Source of the DNA: Parvularculaceae bacterium UBA4496 | Lineage (GTDB): Bacteria; Pseudomonadota; Alphaproteobacteria; Caulobacterales; Parvularculaceae | Length of the DNA stretch: 6,589 bases | Assembly: GCA_002388885.1 (NCBI GenBank) | Contig: DGNI01000198.1 | Coordinates: 10,005-16,593 of the forward strand | Direction: 5' to 3' | Shown here: positions 1 through 5,725 of the stretch, one piece after another | Position numbering within the stretch: position 1 is the first letter of the stretch | Layout: the number at the start of each line of letters is the position of its first letter | Position numbers and translations under genes: made by a program | The notes under the pieces: model-generated | Told to the model about the DNA's origin: nothing | Database searches by the model: none | What the model saw: the letters and a program-made list of their open reading frames with translations, nothing else

Positions 1-1
1 C

Positions 2-2551
2 GACGAGGAAGCCCGCCGCGCTGAAGCAGAACTTGCGCGTCTTTCAGCGGAAATCGAACGCCTGAACGGCGATATCGCGCGCGAGAAAGAACTTCTCGCC
101 GACGCCGATAATGCGCTTTCAGCCCTTGGCCGTGAAGAAGAAGGCCTGAGCGCGCGCGAAGCTAGCGAAGGCGAACGGCTGGGCGCGGCCGAAAACCTGA
201 TGAACCAAACGGCGGCGAAACTTGAGGCCGCCGAAGCCGCATTCGATGAAAAATCCAAGGAAGCCGCCGACATCGAGGCGCAGCGCAAAACGGTCGAGGG
301 CAACATCGCCGCTGCCGAACGCCGCCTTGAAAAGGTTTCGGAACAGCTTCGTAGCTATCGCGATGAACGCGAGCTGATCGCGCCGACGGACGAACAAGCG
401 CGCGCCCTCGAAGACGCAAAAAGAAAATTCAATGCCGCAGACGAAGCGGCAAATTCAGCCGAATCTGCATTTCACCGCGCTGAAGATGAACGCCAGGAAG
501 CGGAAGCCCGTGAAACTTCCCTGCGCGGCCCCATGCGCAACGCAGAACAAAGCCTGACGGAACTCGATGCGGAACGCGAAGCCTTGCGGCGCGTGCTCGC
601 TGCGAATGACGCGCAGGATTTCCCGCCGCTGATTGAACTTGTCGATGTTGATGCAGGTTACGAGAACGCGCTTGCCGCCGCGCTCGGCGATGATCTCGGC
701 GCCGCCGTCGATGAGGCAGCGCCCGCGCACTGGTCGCATCTGGGGCAGGCGCCGATTGATGCGCCGCTGCCTGAAGGCGCGAGCCCGCTTTCGCGTTTCG
801 TGCGCGCGCCGGCGGCCCTTTCCCGCCGCCTCGCCGCCATCGGTATTGTTGATGCGAATGACGGAACGCGCCTGCGCGAACAGTTGAAACCGGGCCAGCG
901 TCTAGTTTCCCGTGACGGCGATTTGTGGCGCTGGGACGGCTTCACGACCCATGCGGATGCAAAAACCGCGGCGGCGATCCGGCTTGAGCAGCGCAACCGG
1001 CTGCAGCAACTCGACAATGATTTTGAAGCGGCGGAAGCTAGCGCAAGCGAAGCCCGGCGCGCGCATGAAGCCGCCAGCGAATCCCTGAAAGCTAAACAGC
1101 AGAACGAACGCGAAGCGCGCGCGCTCTTTATCGACGCTCGCCGGGCGCTCGATTCCATCCGTACGCGCCTCAATGAACTTGAGCGCGAACATGAACGCGC
1201 CGCCGCCCGCATCGCGTCCATCGACGAAAACCTGACGCGGCTCTCCGAAGATGAAACAGAAACTTCGCGCAGCCGCGAGGCCATGCTGGCGGAACGGACA
1301 AACCTCCCCGCCGCCGAAATCGTCGCGTCGGAACTGAATGTTTTGCGTGAGGCCGTTGGAAGCGCACGCACGGAAGCAACCGACGCCCGTGCTGCGCACG
1401 CTGATCTTGCGCGGGAAGCAACCGCGCGCGCCGACCGCCTCGGTGAAATCGCCCGCGAGAAAACCACATGGGCGGGCCGCGGCGAAACGGCGAAATCCCG
1501 CATCAGCGAAATCGAAGGGCATTTGCGCGATACGCATGCAGCGCAGGAAACCGCTCAGAATGCGCCGGCTGCTATCGAGGAAAAACGCAAAGCCCTGCTC
1601 GACCAGATTTCTATCGCAGAAAAACGCCGCAACGACGCCGCTGACGCGCTTGCTAACGGCCAGCGCAAAGCCAGCGAAGCGGACAAGGCCGCGAAAGCAG
1701 CCGACATTGAGGCAAGCAATGCGCGCGAGGCCCGTGCGCGTTTGCAAGCGCAAGCCGAAGCCGCGGCCGAACGCGTTGAAGAAGTAACGCATCTCGCGCG
1801 CGAGACCTGCGACGCGGCGCCGGAAGAATTGCTTGCCATCGCCGAACACAACGAAGACAAAGAACTTCCTGATCGCGATGACGTTGAGCGCAAGCTTGAA
1901 CGCTACAAGCGCGAGCGTGAAAATCTCGGTGGCGTCAATTTGCGCGCTGACGAGGAAATGAAAGAGGTTTCCGAGCGGCTTGAAGAACTGAGCGTTGAGC
2001 GCGAGGACTGCGAAAGTGCGATCCGCAAGCTTCGCACTGCCATCGGCAATCTGAACCGCGAGGCGCGCCAGCGCCTGCTCGACGCCTTCGAGACCGTGAA
2101 CAGCAATTTCGGGGACCTATTCAAGCGCCTGTTCAACGGCGGTCAGGCGGAGCTGCGCCTCATCGATTCAGACGATCCGCTCGAAGCCGGTCTTGAAATC
2201 ATGGCCTCGCCTCCGGGCAAGAAACTTGCCTCCATGTCGCTGATGTCGGGGGGCGAACAGGCGCTGACGGCCACCGCGCTGATCTTCGCCGTCTTTATGG
2301 CGAACCCGGCGCCGGTCTGCGTCCTCGACGAGGTCGACGCGCCGCTCGACGACGCCAATGTGGAACGCTTCTGTCGCCTGTTGCATGAAATGGCGGCGGA
2401 GACCGATACGCGTTTCATCATCATCACCCACCATGCGCTCACCATGTCGCGCATGAGCCGCCTCTACGGCGTCACGATGATCGAACGCGGCGTGTCGCAG
2501 CTTGTCTCCGTCGATCTTTCAAAAGCGGAACAGCTCGCCGCGGCGGAATAA
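2..2551 (+). CDS. smc: Chromosome segregation protein SMC, C-terminal ~850 residues (5' end outside window)
   Basis: SMC is a cytoplasmic ABC-type ATPase. It dimerises at a hinge, folds into long coiled-coil arms and, with ScpA/ScpB, organises and segregates the chromosome. The frame is open from base 2 to the TAA at 2549-2551, giving 849 residues; the N-terminal Walker A part lies upstream. Window residues ~1-205 are charged, Ala/Glu/Arg-rich coiled coil. Residues ~208-325 are the hinge, and ~326-690 the returning coiled coil. The C-terminal ATPase head carries the ABC signature LMSGGEQ (747-753), Walker B VCVLDE with the catalytic Glu at 777, the D-loop region after it, and the H-loop in IIITHH. 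A full-length protein of roughly 1150 residues fits the bacterial family. The hinge lacks the usual Gly-rich end but resembles alphaproteobacterial SMCs as I remember them. The ATG at 200 is internal to the coiled coil and is not the start. The gene ends just before a compound palindrome and is convergent with the NTF2-like gene. Confidence 0.96.
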   Translation, partial: DEEARRAEAELARLSAEIERLNGDIAREKELLADADNALSALGREEEGLSAREASEGERLGAAENLMNQTAAKLEAAEAAFDEKSKEAADIEAQRKTVEGNIAAAERRLEKVSEQLRSYRDERELIAPTDEQARALEDAKRKFNAADEAANSAESAFHRAEDERQEAEARETSLRGPMRNAEQSLTELDAEREALRRVLAANDAQDFPPLIELVDVDAGYENALAAALGDDLGAAVDEAAPAHWSHLGQAPIDAPLPEGASPLSRFVRAPAALSRRLAAIGIVDANDGTRLREQLKPGQRLVSRDGDLWRWDGFTTHADAKTAAAIRLEQRNRLQQLDNDFEAAEASASEARRAHEAASESLKAKQQNEREARALFIDARRALDSIRTRLNELEREHERAAARIASIDENLTRLSEDETETSRSREAMLAERTNLPAAEIVASELNVLREAVGSARTEATDARAAHADLAREATARADRLGEIAREKTTWAGRGETAKSRISEIEGHLRDTHAAQETAQNAPAAIEEKRKALLDQISIAEKRRNDAADALANGQRKASEADKAAKAADIEASNAREARARLQAQAEAAAERVEEVTHLARETCDAAPEELLAIAEHNEDKELPDRDDVERKLERYKRERENLGGVNLRADEEMKEVSERLEELSVEREDCESAIRKLRTAIGNLNREARQRLLDAFETVNSNFGDLFKRLFNGGQAELRLIDSDDPLEAGLEIMASPPGKKLASMSLMSGGEQALTATALIFAVFMANPAPVCVLDEVDAPLDDANVERFCRLLHEMAAETDTRFIIITHHALTMSRMSRLYGVTMIERGVSQLVSVDLSKAEQLAAAE

Positions 2552-2572
2552 ATCTTCCGCGCAATAGCGCGC

Positions 2573-2678
2573 CCATCACTTCGCCCTTCGAGACAACAAT
2601 TTTCTTCATCCTGAGGAGCAAGCCGAAGGCTTGCATCTCGAAGGGCGAAGAAAATTGTCCCTCAGGATGAAGTGATGG
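2573..2678. repeat. Compound (nested) palindromic intergenic repeat
   Basis: Almost the whole smc/NTF2-like spacer is a symmetrical structure. The outermost arms are CCATCACTTC (2573-2582) and GAAGTGATGG (2669-2678), a perfect 10-bp match. The inner part, 2604-2650, runs CTTCATCCTGAGG, then a 7-bp hairpin (GCAAGCC, loop GAA, GGCTTGC, 2618-2634), then TCTCGAAGGGCGAAG. The outer part has the same two termini in the opposite orientation: the complement of TCTCGAAGGGCGAAG at 2579-2593 and of CTTCATCCTGAGG at 2660-2672. Between them lies its own 12-bp stem ACAATTTTCTTC (2596-2607) / GAAGAAAATTGT (2647-2658). This reads as one repeat unit sitting in the loop of an inverted copy. Similar short palindromic repeats with CCTGAGG and CTTCGAGA ends are scattered between genes in alphaproteobacterial genomes (from memory). 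Lying between convergent ends, it may also act as a bidirectional transcript end, although there is no clear U-tract. Confidence 0.85.
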
Positions 2679-2698
2679 CAAACTGTTCGACAATCCGC

Positions 2699-3082
2699 CT
2701 AATTATCCTGCTTTACGAAATTGGCGTCGCGGAACACGCGCCATTTGCCGTCCGCTTCCTTGCGTAACAATGTCAGGGTCTGGCCTGACATCCTGGTGGC
2801 GCCGCCGCCCGGCGGCGTAATCGCGATGTCGATCTGATTGCGAATCCAGGCGCGCTCACCAAACACTTCCATTTCGAGGATTTCGCTTCGGCCGTCGATA
2901 CTTGGCATGTCGCTGTTGTCCCGCGCGCCGGCGAATTCCTTTTTCCCGAAAGGCGGGCCGAAGGGCGTTATAAAAACGACGTCATCGGCGACGAGATCGA
3001 GCACCGTTTCCTTGTCGCCGGCTTTGCTTGCCGCCATCCAGTCATCCACTAGCTTGCGGATCGCCTTTTCGTCGTCTGTCAT
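2699..3082 (-). CDS. NTF2-like superfamily protein (SnoaL-like / DUF4440, YybH-like)
   Basis: This is a 127-residue single-domain protein of the NTF2-like fold, a cone-shaped barrel found in isomerases, small-molecule binding proteins and many uncharacterised proteins. The family pattern is visible. An N-terminal helix (DEKAIRKLVDDWMAASKAGD) leads into VLDLVADDVVFITPFG, the strand bearing the usual pocket residues. A middle part has alternating strands (ILEMEVFGERAWIRNQIDIAI), and the end TLTLLRKEADGKWRVFRDANF is typical of DUF4440/SgcJ-EcaC-type proteins. No signal peptide or membrane segment is seen. I place the start at the ATG at 3082. A GTG two codons upstream (3088) lies inside the Shine-Dalgarno GAGG, whereas GAGG sits five bases before the ATG. 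The gene is transcribed away from the DUF1428 gene and ends in TAG at 2699-2701, next to the palindromic repeat. The family assignment is good. The substrate, and whether it is an enzyme at all, cannot be told. Confidence 0.85.
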   Translation of the reverse strand: MTDDEKAIRKLVDDWMAASKAGDKETVLDLVADDVVFITPFGPPFGKKEFAGARDNSDMPSIDGRSEILEMEVFGERAWIRNQIDIAITPPGGGATRMSGQTLTLLRKEADGKWRVFRDANFVKQDN

Positions 3083-3098
3083 GCGCACCTCAAATTGC

Positions 3099-3128
3099 TG
3101 GACACCGCTTTATATTCTAACAGATACT
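3099..3128 (+). promoter_or_regulatory. Promoter candidate for the DUF1428 gene
   Basis: TGGACA (3099-3104) and GATACT (3123-3128) are 18 bases apart, matching the sigma-70 consensus at five and four of six positions. Transcription would start near 3135, inside the 18-bp palindrome, and leave a ~20-base leader. It is weaker than the opposed promoter that it overlaps. Confidence 0.35.
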
Positions 3129-3138
3129 GCGTTTTCAA
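3109..3138 (-). promoter_or_regulatory. Promoter candidate for the NTF2-like gene
   Basis: On the minus strand TTGAAA (complement of 3133-3138) and TATAAA (complement of 3109-3114) are 18 bases apart. Each differs from the sigma-70 consensus at one position. The predicted start near 3102 gives a ~20-base leader containing the GAGG ribosome site. The candidate overlaps the opposite promoter of the DUF1428 gene. Confidence 0.5.
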
Positions 3139-3144
3139 ACGCAG
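3127..3144. promoter_or_regulatory. 18-bp perfect palindrome, possible shared operator
   Basis: CTGCGTTT (3127-3134) and AAACGCAG (3137-3144) are perfect inverted arms around TC. The palindrome covers the -35 candidate of the NTF2-like gene and touches the -10/start region of the DUF1428 promoter. Its last base begins the DUF1428 ribosome-binding site. It could be an operator for a dimeric repressor acting on both genes, or a small leader hairpin. No regulator gene is in the window. Confidence 0.45.
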
Positions 3145-3154
3145 GGAGAACCCA

Positions 3155-3508
3155 ATGACCTATGTGGACGGCTTTGTGATCCCGGTGCCGGACGCCAACC
3201 GGGATTCGTATCAAAAAATGGCCAAGCTTTGCGCGCCGGTTTTCAAAAAGCACGGCGCGCTCAGCGTCGTCGAATGCTGGGCGGACGACGTGCCAGAAGG
3301 CAAAGTCACTTCATTTCCGATGGCGGTGAAGCTTGCCAAAGGCGAAAGCGTGGTCTTTTCGTGGATTACATGGCCGTCGAAAGAAGTTCGAGAGGCTGGC
3401 AACAAGAAAGCCATCGACGAGCTCCAGGGCATCTGCAGCGAAAAGGACGTGCCGTTTGACGGCAAGCGGATGATTTTCGGCGGGTTTGAGACGATTGTTG
3501 AGGCATAA
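3155..3508 (+). CDS. DUF1428 family protein (YbaA-like)
   Basis: This 117-residue soluble protein belongs to the DUF1428 family, which includes E. coli YbaA. The match is recognisable throughout: the opening MTYVDGFVIPVP, then KKHGALSVVECWADDVPEGK, the middle VVFSWITWPSKEVR, and the closing PFDGKRMIFGGFETIVE. The family has a dimeric ferredoxin-like (alpha-beta barrel) fold and no established biochemical function. The length is normal for the family and nothing looks truncated. I chose the ATG at 3155 because GGGAG (3144-3148) lies six bases upstream. A longer in-frame reading from 3095 would start upstream of the predicted transcription start. The gene is divergent from the NTF2-like gene and its TAA is only five bases from the stop of the convergent GST gene. 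Small proteins of these three families are often found near each other as presumed stress or detoxification accessories, but that is inference. Confidence 0.92.
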   Translation: MTYVDGFVIPVPDANRDSYQKMAKLCAPVFKKHGALSVVECWADDVPEGKVTSFPMAVKLAKGESVVFSWITWPSKEVREAGNKKAIDELQGICSEKDVPFDGKRMIFGGFETIVEA

Positions 3509-3513
3509 ATGCT

Positions 3514-4218
3514 TCAGCCGGTGAAGTGGGTTCGCGTCCCTCTGCCTCCAGGCAGTTCCGGCGTAAAGTCCTTCGCATCGGAAAATGCTTTTTGAAAAGC
3601 CGACCGTTTTGACAAGCGCGAAAGGTAGTCGCGAAACGCCGGCTGGTGACACATGCCGTAACCGCGCGCCCAGGTTACGTTGTGGCCGATAACGCAATCG
3701 GCTGCGGTAAAATCATCGCCGCAAACGAATTCATGGGTCTCAAGCCGCTTCAGTAATTGTGGCTCCACTTCACTGGCCATTTTCTTGCGATAGCGCGCGA
3801 TCGTTCGTTCATCGGCTTCCGCTTCGGGCAGAATGTGTTCGTGAATGCGAACCTGCCACAGCATCATGTCCATCCACGAGCCGCCGAAATGCAGCATCTG
3901 CAGATAGTCGGCGCGCTCAGGAGAAAACTCCGCCGCCGGAGGCGCAAGCTCTTTTTCCGGATACGTGTCGGCTAGCAGCGCCACCATCGCCACGCTTTCA
4001 AGCATGTGCGTTTTGCGGCCGTCGGCCCAGCCCATCTCAAGCACCGGAACATTATGGTTTGGATTCATGCGTAAATAGTCAGGCGTATATTGAACGCCGC
4101 CATAGAGGTCCGTCTTTTCAACCTCAAAGTCGTCGCCAACCGTTTCGTGCAGGATCCACCGCGCCCGGGCGCTGCGAGTCGCCGGGAAATGATAAAGCTT
4201 TAGCCGGTCAGGTTTCAT
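3514..4218 (-). CDS. Glutathione S-transferase family protein
   Basis: This 234-residue protein has the two-domain layout of cytosolic glutathione S-transferases, which conjugate or reduce substrates using glutathione. The N-terminal thioredoxin-like domain (about residues 5-88) begins LKLYHFPATRSARARW. It contains the cis-proline loop NVPVL (Pro58) and the glutathione-binding Glu74-Ser75 in LESVAMVALLADTYPE. The helical C-terminal domain (~98-215) carries the N-capping box FTAADCVIGH with Asp174, followed by an AFRDYLSRLSKRSAFQKA helix typical of the family. The catalytic residue cannot be assigned: Tyr9, Thr14 and Ser16 all lie near the expected site. The tail after ~220 (ELPGGRGTRTHFTG) is a polar extension. 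The ATG at 4218 has GGAG at a good distance upstream on the minus strand. The gene is convergent with DUF1428 and divergent from the atp operon. The subclass and substrate are unknown. Confidence 0.9.
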   Translation of the reverse strand: MKPDRLKLYHFPATRSARARWILHETVGDDFEVEKTDLYGGVQYTPDYLRMNPNHNVPVLEMGWADGRKTHMLESVAMVALLADTYPEKELAPPAAEFSPERADYLQMLHFGGSWMDMMLWQVRIHEHILPEAEADERTIARYRKKMASEVEPQLLKRLETHEFVCGDDFTAADCVIGHNVTWARGYGMCHQPAFRDYLSRLSKRSAFQKAFSDAKDFTPELPGGRGTRTHFTG

Positions 4219-4255
4219 GAGGTCTCCAATCGCGCCCTTTGTGAGCTTTAGATGT

Positions 4256-4283
4256 CTGATATTTTCATGCTGCGGTAAATCAA
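4256..4283 (-). promoter_or_regulatory. Weak promoter candidate for the GST gene
   Basis: On the minus strand TTGATT (complement of 4278-4283) and TATCAG (complement of 4256-4261) are separated by 16 bases. This is the best -35/-10 pair I see before the GST start, and the match is only moderate. Confidence 0.28.
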
Positions 4284-4396
4284 AACAGGCAGTCTCGGGC
4301 CCAGCCTGCGAACCCTTTCGCGATTCGCCGCCGCGACCGCTCGCCGCGCCGCTTTTTCTCCAGTAAAATCAGGGTGCTAGGCCAAAATTCCGTTGC
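4284..4396. other. Non-coding divergent spacer between GST and atp promoters
   Basis: No gene is supported here. The stretch is GC-rich from about 4290 to 4350, with alternating CG-rich words. It then becomes more A/T-rich (4350-4395, with runs such as CTTTTTCT and CAGTAAAATC) directly upstream of the atp -35 box, where an UP-like element could lie. Only a weak 5-bp stem (CAGGC 4286-4290 / GCCTG 4304-4308) was seen. Confidence 0.5.
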
Positions 4397-4425
4397 TTGA
4401 CGCTGCGCTGCGGCGCCTCTATGGT
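4397..4425 (+). promoter_or_regulatory. Promoter of the atpI-atpB-atpE-b' operon
   Basis: TTGACG (4397-4402) and TATGGT (4420-4425) are separated by exactly 17 bases, a good match to the housekeeping sigma-70-type promoter. Transcription would begin near 4432, about 50 bases before the atpI ATG. No comparable promoter is seen later in the operon, so this one probably drives all the F0 genes. Confidence 0.7.
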
Positions 4426-4437
4426 CCGCGCGATTTC

Positions 4438-4471
4438 AAAAGGGCGCGAGGGGTCTTCTCGCGCCCGTTTT
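4438..4471. terminator. Terminator-like hairpin in the atp operon leader
   Basis: GGGCGCGAG (4442-4450) and CTCGCGCCC (4458-4466) form a perfect 9-bp stem around a 7-base loop. They are preceded by AAAA (4438-4441) and followed by GTTTT (4467-4471). On the plus strand this resembles an intrinsic terminator beginning only about ten bases after the predicted transcript start. On the minus strand the stem is followed directly by TTTT. It may attenuate or stabilise the atp message, or stop antisense transcription. It ends 11 bases before the atpI ATG, so it could also affect translation. Confidence 0.6.
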
Positions 4472-4482
4472 CGGGCAAGCTC

Positions 4483-4797
4483 ATGGGCGACAATCCCAAC
4501 CGAGACGACCTGCCCTCGCTGGACGAGTTTTCCGAGCGGCTGGAGCGCCTTCGCGGCCACGGCCAGACTGCGGAAAGTCCAAAGGGGTCGGCTTCGGCGT
4601 GGGGCCGTGCGATGCGGATTTCATCCGATCTTCTCGCGGGACTGTTTGTGGGCTGCCTTCTTGGTGTGGGCCTTGATCACTGGCTGGGAACGCAACCGTG
4701 GTTCCTGCTTGTGGGCATCGCTCTCGGGTTTGCGGCGGGCTTGCGCAATATGATGCGCACCCTCAATCAGGATAGCGGGCAGTCGTCAGACAACTGA
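4483..4797 (+). CDS. atpI: AtpI family protein (F0F1 ATP synthase accessory subunit I)
   Basis: AtpI is a small inner-membrane protein encoded at the head of F0 operons. It has been linked to c-ring assembly and, with AtpZ in some bacteria, to Mg2+/Ca2+ transport; it is usually dispensable. The 104-residue product starts with a charged cytoplasmic segment (residues 1-45, NPNRDDLPSLDEFSERLERL), as alphaproteobacterial AtpI proteins do. Two membrane helices follow: about 48-68 (SDLLAGLFVGCLLGVGLDHWL) and 73-88 (WFLLVGIALGFAAGLR). A short polar tail closes it. I place the start at the ATG at 4483. The frame also opens at a TTG at 4393, but that codon lies upstream of the -35 box and the extra 30 residues would not be transcribed. 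No strong ribosome site precedes 4483; GGGCAAG is the best. The stop is 18 bases before atpB. Confidence 0.9.
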   Translation: MGDNPNRDDLPSLDEFSERLERLRGHGQTAESPKGSASAWGRAMRISSDLLAGLFVGCLLGVGLDHWLGTQPWFLLVGIALGFAAGLRNMMRTLNQDSGQSSDN

Positions 4798-4815
4798 CGA
4801 TAACGGAAGAAAAAA

Positions 4816-5637
4816 ATGGCCGGATTGAATTTCATAATCGACAGGATGCTCACGCCATACGCCGCCGGCCCGATGGAGCAGTTTGAAATTCTGCCGATTG
4901 TACGGCTAGATTTCGCCGGCGTTGATATCTCGCTGACAAACTCGTCCGTATGGATGCTGATCGGCACCGGCGCGATTATCCTGTTCTTCGCCATGGCGAC
5001 GCGCCGCGCCGGGCTTATCCCCGGCCGAGCGCAATCGACCGCTGAAGTGCTCTACGAATTCGTTTCGGACCTCGTGCGCGACACCATCGGAACCGAGGGC
5101 CGCAAGTTCTTCCCTTACGTCTTCACGCTGTTCTTGTGGATTTTGATCTCAAACCTTTTCGGCCTGATCCCGTCCCTGCCGGGCACGCCAGCTGAAGCGC
5201 ACACATTTACGCCGACCAGCCACCTCATCGTCACGCTGGCGCTGGCCATGACGACCATTATGATCGTCATCATCTACGGGTTCTGGAAAAACGGCCTGAA
5301 ATTTTTCAAACTGTTTGCACCGTCGGGCGTGCCGCTCTGGCTTATGCCTATCCTCGTGCCGGTCGAAGTGATCTCGTTCTTGTCGCGGCCGCTCAGTCTC
5401 GCGATCCGGCTATTCGCCAACATGTTCGCCGGCCACGTCATCCTGAAACTCTTTGCAGGTTTTGTCGTGTCGCTTTTGGCGGCTGACGGCGCGATCAAGC
5501 TGTTCGGCATTGCGCCGTTTCTCGGCGCGATTGCCGTGACGGCGCTCGAGTTTCTGGTGGCCGCGCTGCAGGCATATGTCTTCGCGGTTCTCACCTGTAT
5601 TTATCTCAGCGATGCGGCGCACGCGTCTGACCACTAA
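4816..5637 (+). CDS. atpB: F0F1 ATP synthase subunit a
   Basis: Subunit a is the membrane stator that supplies the two proton half-channels against the rotating c-ring. The 273-residue product is of normal length, with several strongly hydrophobic helices (about 44-61, 99-120, 136-155, 172-190, 208-222, 236-264). The family core is intact in PLSLAIRLFANMFAGH, holding the essential arginine (Arg198, matching Arg210 of E. coli). The last helix has EFLVAALQAYVFAVLTCIYL with Glu245 and Gln252. Residues His207 and Glu245 are the reverse of the E. coli Glu219/His245 pair, the arrangement known from mitochondria. The start ATG at 4816 has GGAAGA (4805-4810) upstream. The alternative Met at residue 11 has no better ribosome site, and the segment PMEQFEILPIV that normally opens the protein lies just after it. 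It follows atpI by 18 bases and precedes atpE by 88. Confidence 0.97.
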   Translation: MAGLNFIIDRMLTPYAAGPMEQFEILPIVRLDFAGVDISLTNSSVWMLIGTGAIILFFAMATRRAGLIPGRAQSTAEVLYEFVSDLVRDTIGTEGRKFFPYVFTLFLWILISNLFGLIPSLPGTPAEAHTFTPTSHLIVTLALAMTTIMIVIIYGFWKNGLKFFKLFAPSGVPLWLMPILVPVEVISFLSRPLSLAIRLFANMFAGHVILKLFAGFVVSLLAADGAIKLFGIAPFLGAIAVTALEFLVAALQAYVFAVLTCIYLSDAAHASDH

Positions 5638-5713
5638 AGGTTTTTATTTCCCGCGCGGCGCGAAGGGCCAACCGCGGATATGGGATCAAACGGCTCAACG
5701 AACAAAAAACTCC

Positions 5714-5718
5714 AGGAG
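5714..5718 (+). promoter_or_regulatory. Strong ribosome-binding site of atpE
   Basis: AGGAG lies seven bases before the atpE ATG, after an A-rich unstructured stretch (AACAAAAAACT, 5701-5711). The c subunit is needed in about ten copies per complex, so a strong site here fits. It also fixes the start at 5726 rather than the in-frame ATG at 5576, which lies within atpB. Confidence 0.7.
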
Positions 5719-5725
5719 TGATAAA

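Noticed and set aside
658..1849. Long open frames on the strand opposite smc (281 and 315 codons)
   Set aside because: They are antisense shadows of high-GC coiled-coil coding sequence. Their products are Arg/Ser/Ala-rich without any domain pattern, and the smc frame is clearly real through the same bases.
2559..2570. GCGC-AATA-GCGC just after the smc stop as a terminator
   Set aside because: A four-base-pair stem without a T-tract is too weak; the larger palindrome that follows is a better candidate for ending transcription.
3082..3088. GTG at 3088 as start of the NTF2-like gene
   Set aside because: The GTG overlaps the Shine-Dalgarno GAGG; the ATG at 3082 has correct spacing.
3512..3526. 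CTTCA/TGAAG inverted repeat at the convergent DUF1428/GST ends as a terminator
   Set aside because: Only a 5-bp stem with no T-run, and it lies within the GST 3' coding end.
2699..4218. NTF2-like, DUF1428 and GST genes as a new defence or toxin-antitoxin system
   Set aside because: Each belongs to a widespread family. They are not in one operon, and there is no toxin, nuclease, membrane effector or nucleic-acid-binding motif.
4322..4326. GATTC (GANTC, possible CcrM methylation site) in the GST/atp spacer
   Set aside because: The five-base word occurs repeatedly elsewhere in the window and is not placed at either promoter's core elements.
5654..5676. GC-rich stem in the atpB-atpE spacer as an attenuator or terminator
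   Set aside because: Only five base pairs with a 13-base loop and no following T-run. The same patch can fold in other ways, and the operon clearly continues.
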